64,000 bases of DNA from Agromyces sp. ISL-38 (GTDB lineage Bacteria; Actinomycetota; Actinomycetes; Actinomycetales; Microbacteriaceae). This document shows, piece by piece, positions 24,468-32,933 of the stretch. Location of the stretch: NCBI RefSeq assembly GCF_018613935.1, contig NZ_JAGGPF010000001.1, positions 496,001 to 560,000 of the forward strand, in the 5' to 3' direction. The translations under genes were made by a program, and so were the position numbers. Numbering within the stretch: position 1 is the stretch's first letter; each line of letters begins with the position of its first letter. A model generated the notes under the pieces. The model was not told where the DNA came from, ran no database searches, and was given only the letters and a program-made list of their open reading frames with translations.

Positions 24468-25382
24468 ATGAGCACTGAGGAACGCGATGCGGTGGAAGCC
24501 TTCATCGAGGAGACGGTCGGGCGCGCCGCCCCAAGCAGGGCCGAGGAAGCTGATGCAGCCCGCGAACGCGCCGAAGCGGCCCGGGAGGACGCAGAGTTCG
24601 CTCGCCAGGAACTGTTCGCTGCCATCGATCTCGAACGGCTCGACGCGCTTGCCGCCGACCGGGCGGATGCTCGACGAGTGCGGGCGCAGAATCGGCGTCG
24701 CAGGGCAGTCGACGCCTCCGAAGAGGTCGCGCGCCGGCTCGCCGAGCTGACCCCCGTACTGCCGATTCCGCCGGAGTCGATGAACGTGATCCTCGACCGG
24801 GTGACGTTCATCCGCTCGTTCGCCGACGCGGGCGTGGTCATCGACTCCAACATCGGATCCCTCGACAGTTGGGCACGCTATCGGCTGAGCGCCTCCGCCG
24901 ACGCGATCACCGAGACCGGACTGGGCCGGTTGAGCTTCTTCGTGCTCTGGCACAACCCGCGAACCGAGGCGGTCGTCGTGAACGTCGGTCCGCGTGTGGT
25001 GGTCAATGCCCACCTCTCGGTCGATGCGGACTGGAACGGCGTCGCGTCCTGGTTCATCGCCGGCTCCGAAGCCCGGGCGACGGTGCGGGCTCGCACGACG
25101 GTCTGGGCGATGTGGGACGCGACGGTCCACGCGATCGTGCATGACCGCATCCTCGCGAGCGCCGGTGCGACCGGAGGGTTCTTCGGCGGCGACGACAGCG
25201 CGTCGATCGCGTTCAACGAGTTCCTCCCGGGCGCGGGATTCACCGTCCCGGCGCAGGCATCGATCCTGATCGAAGTGGAGATCCTGACCGAGCACGTCAC
25301 GACGAGCGGATCCATCGAGCTCGACGCCGAGAGCGGCGCATTCCGCGTCGAGGTACCGCACCTCATCCTCACACTGACGTGA
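24468..25382 (+). CDS. Uncharacterised protein with coiled-coil N-terminus
   Basis: I do not recognise this 304-residue protein. Residues 1-95 are highly charged and alpha-helical (AARERAEAAREDAEFARQEL), a probable coiled coil. After the proline-rich LTPVLPIPPES the C-terminal 200 residues look like beta structure: FFVLWHNPRTEAVVVNVGPR, WFIAGSEARATVRARTTVWAMWD, GAGFTVPAQASILIEVEI. There is no signal peptide or membrane segment. The GGGAAAGGG ribosome site and consistent codon usage support a real gene. A TAGCAT box at 24405-24410 may be its promoter. It has no co-directional partner. Confidence 0.65.
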   Translation: MSTEERDAVEAFIEETVGRAAPSRAEEADAARERAEAAREDAEFARQELFAAIDLERLDALAADRADARRVRAQNRRRRAVDASEEVARRLAELTPVLPIPPESMNVILDRVTFIRSFADAGVVIDSNIGSLDSWARYRLSASADAITETGLGRLSFFVLWHNPRTEAVVVNVGPRVVVNAHLSVDADWNGVASWFIAGSEARATVRARTTVWAMWDATVHAIVHDRILASAGATGGFFGGDDSASIAFNEFLPGAGFTVPAQASILIEVEILTEHVTTSGSIELDAESGAFRVEVPHLILTLT

Positions 25383-25529
25383 GCCGCCCCGCTCGCCTGC
25401 GGCATCCGTTGCCCCGTGTTACGGCCATCGGAGCACCACGACGGATACCCCGAGGGCCAAAATCTTCCCGTGACCCGCCAGTATCCTTCTAAACCCTCGT
25501 GAATCAGCGGTCAGATCCCGTCGCTGACG

Positions 25530-25775
25530 CCCGGTGTTCAAAACCCGGCACAAGTGATGTTTCGACAACGTGCCGCACTGGACCACCTCAACGCCGGCGA
25601 CACACTCCTGGTGTGGCGGCCGATCGGTTAGGCCGATCTTTGCCGCATTTGGTTGACGTCGTGCGCGAGCTCGGGGATCGGCACGTGGCGTTCCGGTCGC
25701 TCATCGAAGCGATCGACACCACGACGCCGGGCGGGCGGCTTTTGTTCCACGTCGCGGCCGCGTTCGCGGAGTTCG
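25530..25775 (+). pseudogene. Serine recombinase (Pin/resolvase type) remnant
   Basis: Two frames together read FRQRAALDHLNAGDTLLVW, then RLGRSLPHLVDVVRELG, then AFRSLIEAIDTTTPGGRLLF and HVAAAFAEF. These are the conserved middle of DNA-invertase/resolvase serine recombinases from Tn3-like and IS607-like elements. A frameshift lies near 25612-25620. The N-terminal part with the catalytic Ser and the C-terminal DNA-binding part are missing. Homology ends at about 25775, close to the 3' end of the next gene. It is a relic of a mobile element. Confidence 0.8.
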
Positions 25776-25822
25776 CGCCGGCGATGCACTCGCCGATCGC
25801 GCGACGAACGGTCTCGGCGGGA

Positions 25823-27034
25823 TCAGCCGAGCGCGTCGGCGAGGCCCTCCAGCAGCCGATCGACGTCGTCGGCATCGGTGTAGGGCGCGAGCCCCATGCG
25901 CAAGCCACCCGCGTCGCCGAGCCCGAGATGCCGCGAAGCCTCGAGCGCGTAGAAGTTGCTGCTCGGTGCGAGCACCTGCCGCGAGGCGAGCGCCGTCGTG
26001 AGCTCGGATGCCGCGTGGCCGTCGAACGTCGCGAGGAGCGTCGGCGTGCGGCGTGCCGCCCGCGACCAGGTCGTGGCGCCCGGCAGCGTCGCGATGCCCG
26101 CCTCGAGCCGTTCGAGGAGCGCGGACTCGTGCTCGCGCAGCGCCCCGTACGACGCGGCGAGCCGGTCGCGGCGGGAGCTCGCGGCATCCGTCGTCTCTGG
26201 GTCGAGGGAGGCGAGCACGTCGACGGCCGCCGTGACGCCCGCGAGCAGTTCGTAGGGGAGGGTGCCGAACTCGAATCGCTCGGGCACGACGTTGGTGGCC
26301 GGCAGCAGCTTGTCGGGCGAGATCGTGTCGAGCAGCTCGGGCCGGGCGACGAGCACTCCGCAGTGCGGGCCGAGGAACTTGTAGGGCGAGCACGTGAAGA
26401 AGTCGGCGCCGAGCGCGGCGACGTCGGGAAGCTCATGTGCCGAGTAGTGCACGCCGTCGACGAAGAGCAGTGCCTCTGCGTCGTGCACCGCGGCCGCGAT
26501 CGCAGGGATGTCGGGCATCGTGCCGATGAGGTTCGAGGCCGCCGTCACCGCGACCAGGCGAGTGCGATCGGAGAGCGCCGCCGTCACGGCATCCGTCGAC
26601 AGCTCGCCCGTCGCGGGGTCGAAGTCGACCCAGCGCACCCTCGCCCCGGCGCGCTCGGCCGCGTGCACCCACGGCCGGATGTTCGCGTCGTGGTCGAGCC
26701 GCGTGACCACGACCTCGTCGCCGGGCCCCCACTCGCGCGAGAGGTGCCGGGAGAAGTCGTAGGTGAGCTGGGTGGCGCTGCGTCCGTGCACGATGCCGCG
26801 CGGGTGGCCGTTCACGAGGTCGGCCATCGCGAGCCGGAACCCGTGCACCGCCGCCTCGGCGCGCTCCTCGGACTCGCCGATCGTGCCGCGGTTCGAGAGC
26901 GGACCGGTGAGCACGGATGCCACGGCGTCGCCCACCGCTCGCGGCGTCTGCGTGCCGCCCGGCCCGTCGAAGTGCGCCCAGCCGCTCTCGAGTGAGGGGA
27001 ACTCCGAACGGATGCGCGACACGTCGTAGGCCAT
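25823..27034 (-). CDS. Cysteine-desulfurase-like aminotransferase class V protein
   Basis: A 403-residue PLP enzyme. HFDGPGGTQTPRAV (21-34), GRSATQLTYDFSRHL, RLDHDANIRPWVHAAERAG, VDGVHYSAHELPDV and the PLP lysine Lys219 in TCSPYKFLGPHCGVLV match the cysteine-desulfurase-like subfamily of SufS relatives. No SufE, SufU or Fe-S assembly genes are near, so a role in cluster assembly is not supported. A TAGGCT box 7 nt before the ATG suggests leaderless translation. Confidence 0.88.
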   Translation of the reverse strand: MAYDVSRIRSEFPSLESGWAHFDGPGGTQTPRAVGDAVASVLTGPLSNRGTIGESEERAEAAVHGFRLAMADLVNGHPRGIVHGRSATQLTYDFSRHLSREWGPGDEVVVTRLDHDANIRPWVHAAERAGARVRWVDFDPATGELSTDAVTAALSDRTRLVAVTAASNLIGTMPDIPAIAAAVHDAEALLFVDGVHYSAHELPDVAALGADFFTCSPYKFLGPHCGVLVARPELLDTISPDKLLPATNVVPERFEFGTLPYELLAGVTAAVDVLASLDPETTDAASSRRDRLAASYGALREHESALLERLEAGIATLPGATTWSRAARRTPTLLATFDGHAASELTTALASRQVLAPSSNFYALEASRHLGLGDAGGLRMGLAPYTDADDVDRLLEGLADALG

Positions 27035-27041
27035 GCGGACG

Positions 27042-27047
27042 AGCCTA
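27042..27047 (-). promoter_or_regulatory. Leaderless promoter -10 box for the class V aminotransferase
   Basis: TAGGCT on the minus strand ends 7 nt before the ATG at 27034. Confidence 0.5.
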
Positions 27048-27107
27048 GAACAGGCGCGGGTTGCGTCGGAGGTTTCGGCGTCGGCGGCGGGCGCACGTCG
27101 GGCGGGT

Positions 27108-27503
27108 TCACAGGCGCGGGAGCCGTTCGAAGCCCGCGAACGCCTGCCTCACGGTGAGGGCGTCACCGTCGGTGCGCCCCATCTCGCGTACCATCTCGAG
27201 CACCGGGCCTCGAGCGACCCCGTACACCTGGAACCGGCTCTGCGGCTCGAGGAGATCGCTGTACGCCCGCGCGACATGCTCGGTGATGACCGACATGTGG
27301 TGGGCCATGGACTCGGCGTCGGGGTGGATCTGCACCACGATGACCTCGTTGGCCGGAACGTCGGCATAGCCGTGGAACGAGAGCAGCCTGGGCTCGTTGG
27401 GCTCGACGACGGTCGCGCAGAAGTCGCTGAAGTACTCCTGGAACTCCTCGAGCTTTCCCTCACGAACACGGTGCGTTCCGATGAAGATGAACGGCTCGGA
27501 CAT
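27108..27503 (-). CDS. Small dimeric alpha-beta barrel (ABM-like) protein
   Basis: A 131-residue protein: FIFIGTHRVREGKLEEFQEYF, then EPRLLSFHGYADVPANEVIV and VQIHPDAESMAHHM. This looks like an antibiotic-biosynthesis-monooxygenase / dimeric alpha-beta barrel fold. No catalytic role can be assigned. AAGGAGG precedes ATG 27503. It is divergent from a LuxR-type regulator with a 228-bp gap, so it may be that regulator's target. Confidence 0.65.
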   Translation of the reverse strand: MSEPFIFIGTHRVREGKLEEFQEYFSDFCATVVEPNEPRLLSFHGYADVPANEVIVVQIHPDAESMAHHMSVITEHVARAYSDLLEPQSRFQVYGVARGPVLEMVREMGRTDGDALTVRQAFAGFERLPRL

Positions 27504-27731
27504 GATGGCCTCCTTTTCGGGATGTGCCCCGCGTGTTCGGGGCGATGCGCTCATCGTGCGCCGCGGCGCGTGCATGCGACATCCGCAGAACGCGCCATTC
27601 AAGACAAGGGGGATGGGTACTCCGCGCCGGGTGAGTGGAGTTGGTCGGGCGGGCACAAGGGGCGCAAGGGCGGGCCCTCTACGAGCGCCGGTGCGGCCCT
27701 GGTGGGATGATCGAATTCGGGAGGGAACTCC

Positions 27732-29381
27732 ATGGAGGACGTCGCTGCCCTCGTGATCCATGCCCGAGACCTGCATCGGCAGTCTCGGTGGGCGGAGGCC
27801 TGCGACGAATTCCTGCGTGCCGATCACCTCGAGCCGTTGGGTGTCGACGACCTCGAGCTGCTCGCCGAGAGCGCCCAGATCCTCGGACGCGGCGATGACG
27901 CGGTTCGCGCCCTCGAGCGGGTATATCAAGCGCGCGTCGGGGCCGGCGAGCTCGACGCCGCGGTGACCGCTGGGTTCTGGCTGTGGCAGGCCTCGGTGCT
28001 CGACGGCGAGTTCGCGCGTGCCGGCGGCTGGGCGGCCAGGGTGCGACAGATGGTGGCGGAGCATCCGGATGCTGAAGACCAGGGATGGTTGCTCATCACA
28101 CAGGCCTACGGCCAGGTGGCGGCAGGCGAGTACGAGGATGCAGTCGGGCTCGCGCGGCGCGCCGCGGAGCTCGGAGCACGGCAGGGAGTCGTCGACCTCT
28201 TCGCATTCGCCACGACGATCTGCGGCCGAGCCCTGCTCAAGGCGGGCCGGCTCGAAGAGGGATTGGGCCGGATGGACGAGGGCATGCTGTCGGTCACCGA
28301 GGGGGCCACCTCACCGCGCGTGACGAGCATGCTGTACTGCTCCGCGATCGCGACGTGCCACGAGGCACTCGAGCTGGGCCGGGTCAGGGAATGGGGCCGG
28401 TCCCTCGACGGATGGCTCAACACCCTGCCCCCGCTTCACGGCGCGTACTTCGGCAACTGCCGTATCTACCGCTCCCTGCTCCTGCGGCTGCAGGGCTCGT
28501 GGCAAGCGGCCGTCGAGGAGCTCGCCGACGTGTGCATCGACCTCGCGGAGGGCTACGGCCGCCGCGTGGTCGGCCACGCGTACTACCACCTCGGCGAGAT
28601 GCATCGGCTGCTCGGAGACGCTGCCGAGGCCGAGGACGCCTACCGCCGCGCGAGCGAGTACGGGGAGCCGATCCAGCCAGGCCTGGCGCTGCTGCGGCTC
28701 GCCCAGGGTGAGGTCGGCACCGCCGTCACGGGGATGCGGCGTGCGCTCGCCGAGGCCCAGAGCGATCTCGACCGATGCCGGCTCCTCCCTGACCTCGTGA
28801 CAGCATTGCTGGCGGCCGGAGAGGTCGACGAGGCCAAGCGCGCACTCGATGAACTCGTCATGGTCGCCGACCGCTTTCCCACCGCGGCGATGCGTGCAGA
28901 GCTGGCGTCCGCCAGGGCAGCCGTCGCCTTGGCCGAAGGACACGCCGCCGACGCGCTGCCCCTGCTGCGAGCCGCGGCCACGACCTGGCGCGAGATCGAT
29001 GCGCCCTACGAGACCGCGACGGTGTCGGTGCTCATCGCGGCCGCCTGCCGCGACCTCGCGGACGAGGAGGCCGCGGTGTTCGAACTGCGCTCGGCTGCCG
29101 AGGTATTCGCCCGTCTCGGGGCGCTCCCCGACCTGCGCCGCGTCGAACACCTGCTTGCGCCGGGCGACGGGGCGCACGGGCTGAGCGCACGCGAGATGGA
29201 AGTGCTCCGCCTCGTGGCGAACGGGAAGACGAACCACGCGATCGCGGCCGAGCTGTTCCTGAGCGAACGCACCGTGGACCGCCATGTCAGCAACATCTTC
29301 GACAAGCTCGGCGTCCGCTCGCGCACCGCAGCGGCGACCTACGCCATCGAGCATCACCTCTTCGTCACGGGCATCCTCTGA
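27732..29381 (+). CDS. LuxR-family regulator with TPR-like sensor region
   Basis: A 549-residue protein. Residues about 15-470 are helical repeats of TPR type (WAEACDEFLRADHLEPLG, YYHLGEMHRLLGDAAEAEDAYRRA). The C-terminus is a LuxR helix-turn-helix at about 485-545 (LSAREMEVLRLVANGKTNHA, then FLSERTVDRHVSNIFDKLGV). No N-terminal AAA ATPase is present, unlike MalT/LAL proteins, so it resembles the short TPR-LuxR regulators. GGGAGGGAACTCC precedes the ATG. It is divergent from the ABM-like gene. Confidence 0.85.
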   Translation: MEDVAALVIHARDLHRQSRWAEACDEFLRADHLEPLGVDDLELLAESAQILGRGDDAVRALERVYQARVGAGELDAAVTAGFWLWQASVLDGEFARAGGWAARVRQMVAEHPDAEDQGWLLITQAYGQVAAGEYEDAVGLARRAAELGARQGVVDLFAFATTICGRALLKAGRLEEGLGRMDEGMLSVTEGATSPRVTSMLYCSAIATCHEALELGRVREWGRSLDGWLNTLPPLHGAYFGNCRIYRSLLLRLQGSWQAAVEELADVCIDLAEGYGRRVVGHAYYHLGEMHRLLGDAAEAEDAYRRASEYGEPIQPGLALLRLAQGEVGTAVTGMRRALAEAQSDLDRCRLLPDLVTALLAAGEVDEAKRALDELVMVADRFPTAAMRAELASARAAVALAEGHAADALPLLRAAATTWREIDAPYETATVSVLIAAACRDLADEEAAVFELRSAAEVFARLGALPDLRRVEHLLAPGDGAHGLSAREMEVLRLVANGKTNHAIAAELFLSERTVDRHVSNIFDKLGVRSRTAAATYAIEHHLFVTGIL

Positions 29382-29410
29382 CATCGCGGCCGTGTGAGGC
29401 ACCCTGGCGA

Positions 29411-29416
29411 TAGCAT
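29411..29416 (+). promoter_or_regulatory. Leaderless promoter -10 box for the LssY_C-like gene
   Basis: TAGCAT ends 6 nt before the ATG at 29423, consistent with a leaderless transcript for the two-gene unit 29423-30885. Confidence 0.5.
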
Positions 29417-29422
29417 GCACAC

Positions 29423-30364
29423 ATGGGCGAGCCGGGCGCCGACGCATCCGAGCCGCCGCAACCGCGGCGATTCTCGATCAACGCCGCCCTCGACGGATTC
29501 TTCTTCGTCTACGCCGGCATCGCGGCCGTCTGGCTCGCATGGCTCGTGCTCAGCGAGACTCTCTCATTCGGCTGGTTCGGCATCGCGTTCTTCGTCGTGT
29601 TCTGGCTCGTGCTCGCCTACCTTGTGCTGCCGCGCCTGCACCGCATCCTCACGGCGATCTACGTGCCCGACTACTTCATCGGCCGGGCTCGCACGAGCGA
29701 CGGCCTGCTCGGCGACCCGGTGAACCTCGCGCTCGACGGCGACGAGGCATCCGTGCACGCCGCGATGCTCACCGCCGCCTGGACCCGCGCCGACGATGTG
29801 ACCGCCGCGTCGAGCTGGCGCATCATCACGTCCACGATCACGCGCCGCAGCTACGACGAGGCGCCGGTGAGCCCGCTCTTCCTCTTCGGCCGCCAGCAGG
29901 ACTTCGCCTACCAGCAGGAGGTGGAGGGCAACCCGGCGAGGCGCCACCACGTGCGCTTCTGGCGCACGCCCGACGGCTGGCTCCTGCCGGGTGGCCGCCG
30001 GGTGGACTGGCTCGCGGCCGGCACGTTCGACCGTGCCGTCGGGTTCTCGCTCTTCACGCTGCAGGTCACGCACAAGATCGACGCCGACATCGACGTGGAG
30101 CGCGACCACATCGTGAGCACCGTGCTGGGCGCGAACCCCGACGCGCGCGTCGTGATCCTGCGCGACTTCTCCACCGGCTACCACTCGCGCAACGGCGGCG
30201 GCGACTCCGTGCGCACCGACGGCGACCTGCCGGTGCTCGACCTGAGCGACGTGCGCGAGGTGGGCGAGGTGCGCGACGCTGCGATCGAGGAGTCGGATGA
30301 GTCGTATGAGTCGGATGCCGCTCCTGAACGCGTTCGGGTGATCCCGGGGGTGAAGACGGCATGA
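29423..30364 (+). CDS. LssY C-terminal domain-like membrane protein
   Basis: A 313-residue protein with two N-terminal membrane helices (about 24-45 and 50-70) and a soluble domain. That domain reads IGRARTSDGLLGDPVNLALD, MLTAAWTRADDVTAASSWRI, PLFLFGRQQDFAYQQE, VRFWRTP-GWLLPGG and AGTFDRAVGFS-FT-QVTHKIDADID-ERD, the LssY_C pattern found in PAP2-linked and stand-alone proteins. Function unknown. It overlaps the next gene by 4 nt (ATGA). Confidence 0.78.
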   Translation: MGEPGADASEPPQPRRFSINAALDGFFFVYAGIAAVWLAWLVLSETLSFGWFGIAFFVVFWLVLAYLVLPRLHRILTAIYVPDYFIGRARTSDGLLGDPVNLALDGDEASVHAAMLTAAWTRADDVTAASSWRIITSTITRRSYDEAPVSPLFLFGRQQDFAYQQEVEGNPARRHHVRFWRTPDGWLLPGGRRVDWLAAGTFDRAVGFSLFTLQVTHKIDADIDVERDHIVSTVLGANPDARVVILRDFSTGYHSRNGGGDSVRTDGDLPVLDLSDVREVGEVRDAAIEESDESYESDAAPERVRVIPGVKTA

Positions 30365-30885
30365 ACGTCGAGAAGCGCTCCGCCTTCGAGCCGCCCGCCG
30401 TGCTCGTGGAGCGCGAGACGCCGCCGCCCCAGATGCGACGGCCGATCGCCACGTCGTTCGGCGCGGTGCTCGTGGTGCTTCGCGTGCTCGCGGGCGTGGT
30501 GTGGCTCGTCGCGCTTGCCGTGCAATGGGACCACGTGCTCACCGAAGACCTCGACATCGAACTCGAGCCGGGCACCGATCTGGCCGCGGCATCCGACGTC
30601 ATCCTCGCCGTGGTGCTCGTCGTCGGCGCGATCATCCTCCTGGCGGAGCTCGCCCTGGCCCTGCTCGTGTATCGCGGCAGCAACTGGGCCCGCATCACCG
30701 TGATGGTGTTCGCGACGCTCAGCATCTCCGGCGCGGCGATCGACTACTTCAGCGGAGACGCCGAGATCACGCTGCGCACGACGCTGATCACCCTCTCGCT
30801 CGACATCCTCGTGCTGCTCGCGCTGTCGAGCCACAACGCGCGCGCCTACGCCCGCCGGCCCCGCTCCCGGCCGGTGGTTGAGTAG
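30361..30885 (+). CDS. Small membrane protein whose end is encoded by a repeat
   Basis: A 174-residue protein with a cytoplasmic N-terminus and four predicted membrane helices between residues about 35 and 160 (GAVLVVLRVLAGVVWLVALA; VILAVVLVVGAIILLAELAL; ARITVMVFATLSISGAA; LITLSLDILVLLAL). It starts inside the previous gene's stop and is probably co-translated with the LssY_C-like protein. The last residues Val-Val-Glu and the TAG stop come from a palindromic repeat (30873-30910), so the natural C-terminus may have been replaced. Confidence 0.7.
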   Translation: MNVEKRSAFEPPAVLVERETPPPQMRRPIATSFGAVLVVLRVLAGVVWLVALAVQWDHVLTEDLDIELEPGTDLAAASDVILAVVLVVGAIILLAELALALLVYRGSNWARITVMVFATLSISGAAIDYFSGDAEITLRTTLITLSLDILVLLALSSHNARAYARRPRSRPVVE

Positions 30886-30910
30886 CCAGCGAAGCAGGCG
30901 TATCGAAACC
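30873..30910 (-). repeat. REP-like palindrome, supplies the stop of the preceding gene
   Basis: Minus orientation: it starts GGTTTCGATACGCCTGCTTC and ends CTACTCAACCACC. Read on the plus strand it gives GTG GTT GAG TAG, the final codons of the 30361 gene. It matches the 36912 copy nearly base for base. Confidence 0.8.
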
Positions 30911-30916
30911 AGTCAC

Positions 30917-31019
30917 CCGGTGCTGCTTGAACAGGTTGATGCCGCACTCGACCGCGTGGCGCTGCTTGCCGAAGCGGGTGGGGTGGTCGTCCGCCGTTTG
31001 ACCATCAATGGGCATTCTG
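30917..31019 (-). pseudogene. IS transposase C-terminal scrap (IS5-like)
   Basis: The minus strand reads PIDGQTADDHPTRFGKQRHA then VECGINLFKQHR. The VE-x-x-IN-x-x-KQxR pattern is typical of the DDE-domain end of IS5-group transposases (normally R-VVERCINRLKQ-R). Nothing of the catalytic DDE triad besides this Glu region remains, and no terminal inverted repeats are seen. It directly abuts the REP-like element. Confidence 0.5.
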
Positions 31020-31076
31020 TTCGAATGAGCACGGCAGTTGTGCAGCTGGGTGGGATCGACACGGAGGAGAAGATCG

Positions 31077-31952
31077 ATGAGGGCGGGGATCACGATCCTT
31101 CCGGAGTACCGCTGGGCCGAGGCGAAGCCGCGGTGGCAGGCGGCGGAGGCGTACGGCTTCGCGCACGCGTGGACGTTCGACCACCTGGGCTGGGGGCCGC
31201 TGGTCGGCGGCCCGTGGCTCGGCTCGGTGCCGACGTTGAGCGCGGCGGCGCTGGCGACGTCGCGGATCGGGCTGGGCTTCATGGTGGCGTCGCCGAACTT
31301 CCGGCATCCGGTGTCGTTCGCGAGGGACGTCACGGCATTGGACGACCTGTCGGACGGCAGGTTGACGGTGGGCGTGGGTGCCGGCGGAGTGGATGGCTAC
31401 GACGTGGACGTCTTCGGCGGCACCACGAAGGCCGCGAGCCCGTCGAGGCGTTACAAGGAGTTCGTGGAGTTGCTGGATGCGCTGCTGACCACAGACGGGG
31501 TCGACTACTCCGGCGAGTACTACACGGCCGTGGACGCCCGCAACGCCCCCGGCTGCGTCCAGCGTCCCCGCACCCCGTTCGTGCTGGCAGCGAACGGTCC
31601 GAAAGCGTTGGCGCTGACCGCCCGGCACGGCCAGGGCTGGATCACCATCGGCACCGTCCACGACAGCCTGGACGGCTGGTGGAAGTCGCTGGCCGAGCTG
31701 TCGGCCCGGTTCGACGAGGCCCTGGCTGCCGAGTCCCGCGACCCGGCCACGGTCCGCCGCTTCCTCCAGACCGACGCCGCGCCGGTCTTCAGCCTGTCGA
31801 GCGTCGAGGTCTACCGCGACTTCCTGGGCCGTGCCGCGGAACTGGGTTTCACCGACGTCCTGGCGCCGTGGCCGCGGCGCGAGGGTCCGTTCGCGGGTGA
31901 CGAGGCGATCCTCGACACCGTGGCCACGGATGTCCTGCCGACCCTGTCCTGA
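31077..31952 (+). CDS. LLM class flavin-dependent oxidoreductase
   Basis: A 291-residue luciferase-like barrel protein. Marks: AEAYGFAHAWTFDHLGWGPL near the N-terminus, TSRIGLGFMVASPNFRHPV and FARDVTALDDLSDGRLTVGVGAGG, then TPFVLAANGPKALALTARHGQGWI. It uses FMN or F420; the residues do not decide between them. ATG 31077 follows GGAGGAG. The substrate is unknown. A 64-bp palindromic element follows directly downstream. Confidence 0.88.
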   Translation: MRAGITILPEYRWAEAKPRWQAAEAYGFAHAWTFDHLGWGPLVGGPWLGSVPTLSAAALATSRIGLGFMVASPNFRHPVSFARDVTALDDLSDGRLTVGVGAGGVDGYDVDVFGGTTKAASPSRRYKEFVELLDALLTTDGVDYSGEYYTAVDARNAPGCVQRPRTPFVLAANGPKALALTARHGQGWITIGTVHDSLDGWWKSLAELSARFDEALAAESRDPATVRRFLQTDAAPVFSLSSVEVYRDFLGRAAELGFTDVLAPWPRREGPFAGDEAILDTVATDVLPTLS

Positions 31953-31960
31953 CCCCAGGA

Positions 31961-32024
31961 AGGACATTCGGGCTTTTGTAGGACGCTCGAGTCCGCAACT
32001 GTCCTACGAAACGCCGGATGTCCT
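31961..32024 (-). repeat. 64-bp palindromic element, copy 1
   Basis: It is bounded by AGGACAT...ATGTCCT and contains an inner GTAGGAC/GTCCTAC dyad. Its reverse complement equals the element at 43761-43824 at 60 of 64 positions. It lies 8 bp after the LLM gene and before the 3' end of a convergent gene, so it may also act as a bidirectional terminator. Confidence 0.75.
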
Positions 32025-32048
32025 CCGCCCAGGGAGGTGGTTCGCTGG

Positions 32049-32933
32049 CTACGAAACCACCGGTGTGCCGTAGGCGGCGATGACGCGCTCGATCTCGCCG
32101 ACCGCGGCGGGCGTCGGCGCGGGGATCGACATGCGGCAGGTGCCGTCCGCGATGCCCATGAGGCGGTACGCCGTCTTCATCCGCGCCATGTCTCCGCCGA
32201 TCACCGCGACGACGTCATCGACCGCGGCTTGAGCCGTGGCGAGAGCCTCGGCGTCGCCGGAGTCGGCGGCGGCGGCGAGTTCGCGGAACGGTCGAGGCAG
32301 CACCGAGGAGACACCCGAGATGACACCCTGCGCTCCGACCTCCCCGGCACGGGCGAGATCGCGGTCGGCGCCCGTGTAGAGGATGAAGTCGTCGGGTACG
32401 ACGGCGCGATACGCGGCCAGGTCGTCGAGGCTCAGCTCGCTCACCTTGGCACCGACGACTGCGGGCAGCTCGGCAAGGCGGGCGAGCAGGGCCGGGCTGA
32501 CGGCGTTGCCGCTGCGCGCCGGGTAGATGTAGACGTACAGCTGCGCATCGCCGACGGCATCCGAGACCCTGTGGAAGTAGTCGAAGATGGCGTCGTCGGA
32601 GGCGGGCAGGTAGTACGGCGTGAGCGCCGCGAACTCGGTGGCGCCGAGGCGCCGCGCGATCTCGACGCGCCGCACCGCTCCGTATGCGCTGGTGTGGCCC
32701 ACGTGGATCACCGTGCGCATCGTGGGGGCGAGCTCCTCGATCGCCGCGGCGACCAGCGCCTCGAACTCGGCGTCGTCGATGGCGGGGAACTCGCCGGTCG
32801 TGCCGAGCACGAAGGCACCCTCGTTCCCCGAGCGGGCGACGTATCGGAAGATCGCTCTGCTGCCCTCCTCGTCGAGCGTGCCGTCCTCCCTGAACGACGT
32901 CGGGATGGCGGTCAGGATGTCACGTCGGGTCAC
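32049..32933 (-). CDS. Dihydrodipicolinate synthase (DapA) family aldolase/lyase
   Basis: A 294-residue class I aldolase-fold enzyme. GTTGEFPAIDDAEF (44-57), Tyr135 in YIYPARSG and the Schiff-base Lys163 in VVGAKVSELSLDDL match the DapA/NAL superfamily. It is the last gene of the TctCBA operon (4-nt overlap with tctA), so it is more likely catabolic than lysine-biosynthetic, for example a keto-sugar-acid lyase or dehydratase acting on the imported compound. The exact reaction cannot be read from the sequence. Confidence 0.85.
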   Translation of the reverse strand: MTRRDILTAIPTSFREDGTLDEEGSRAIFRYVARSGNEGAFVLGTTGEFPAIDDAEFEALVAAAIEELAPTMRTVIHVGHTSAYGAVRRVEIARRLGATEFAALTPYYLPASDDAIFDYFHRVSDAVGDAQLYVYIYPARSGNAVSPALLARLAELPAVVGAKVSELSLDDLAAYRAVVPDDFILYTGADRDLARAGEVGAQGVISGVSSVLPRPFRELAAAADSGDAEALATAQAAVDDVVAVIGGDMARMKTAYRLMGIADGTCRMSIPAPTPAAVGEIERVIAAYGTPVVS

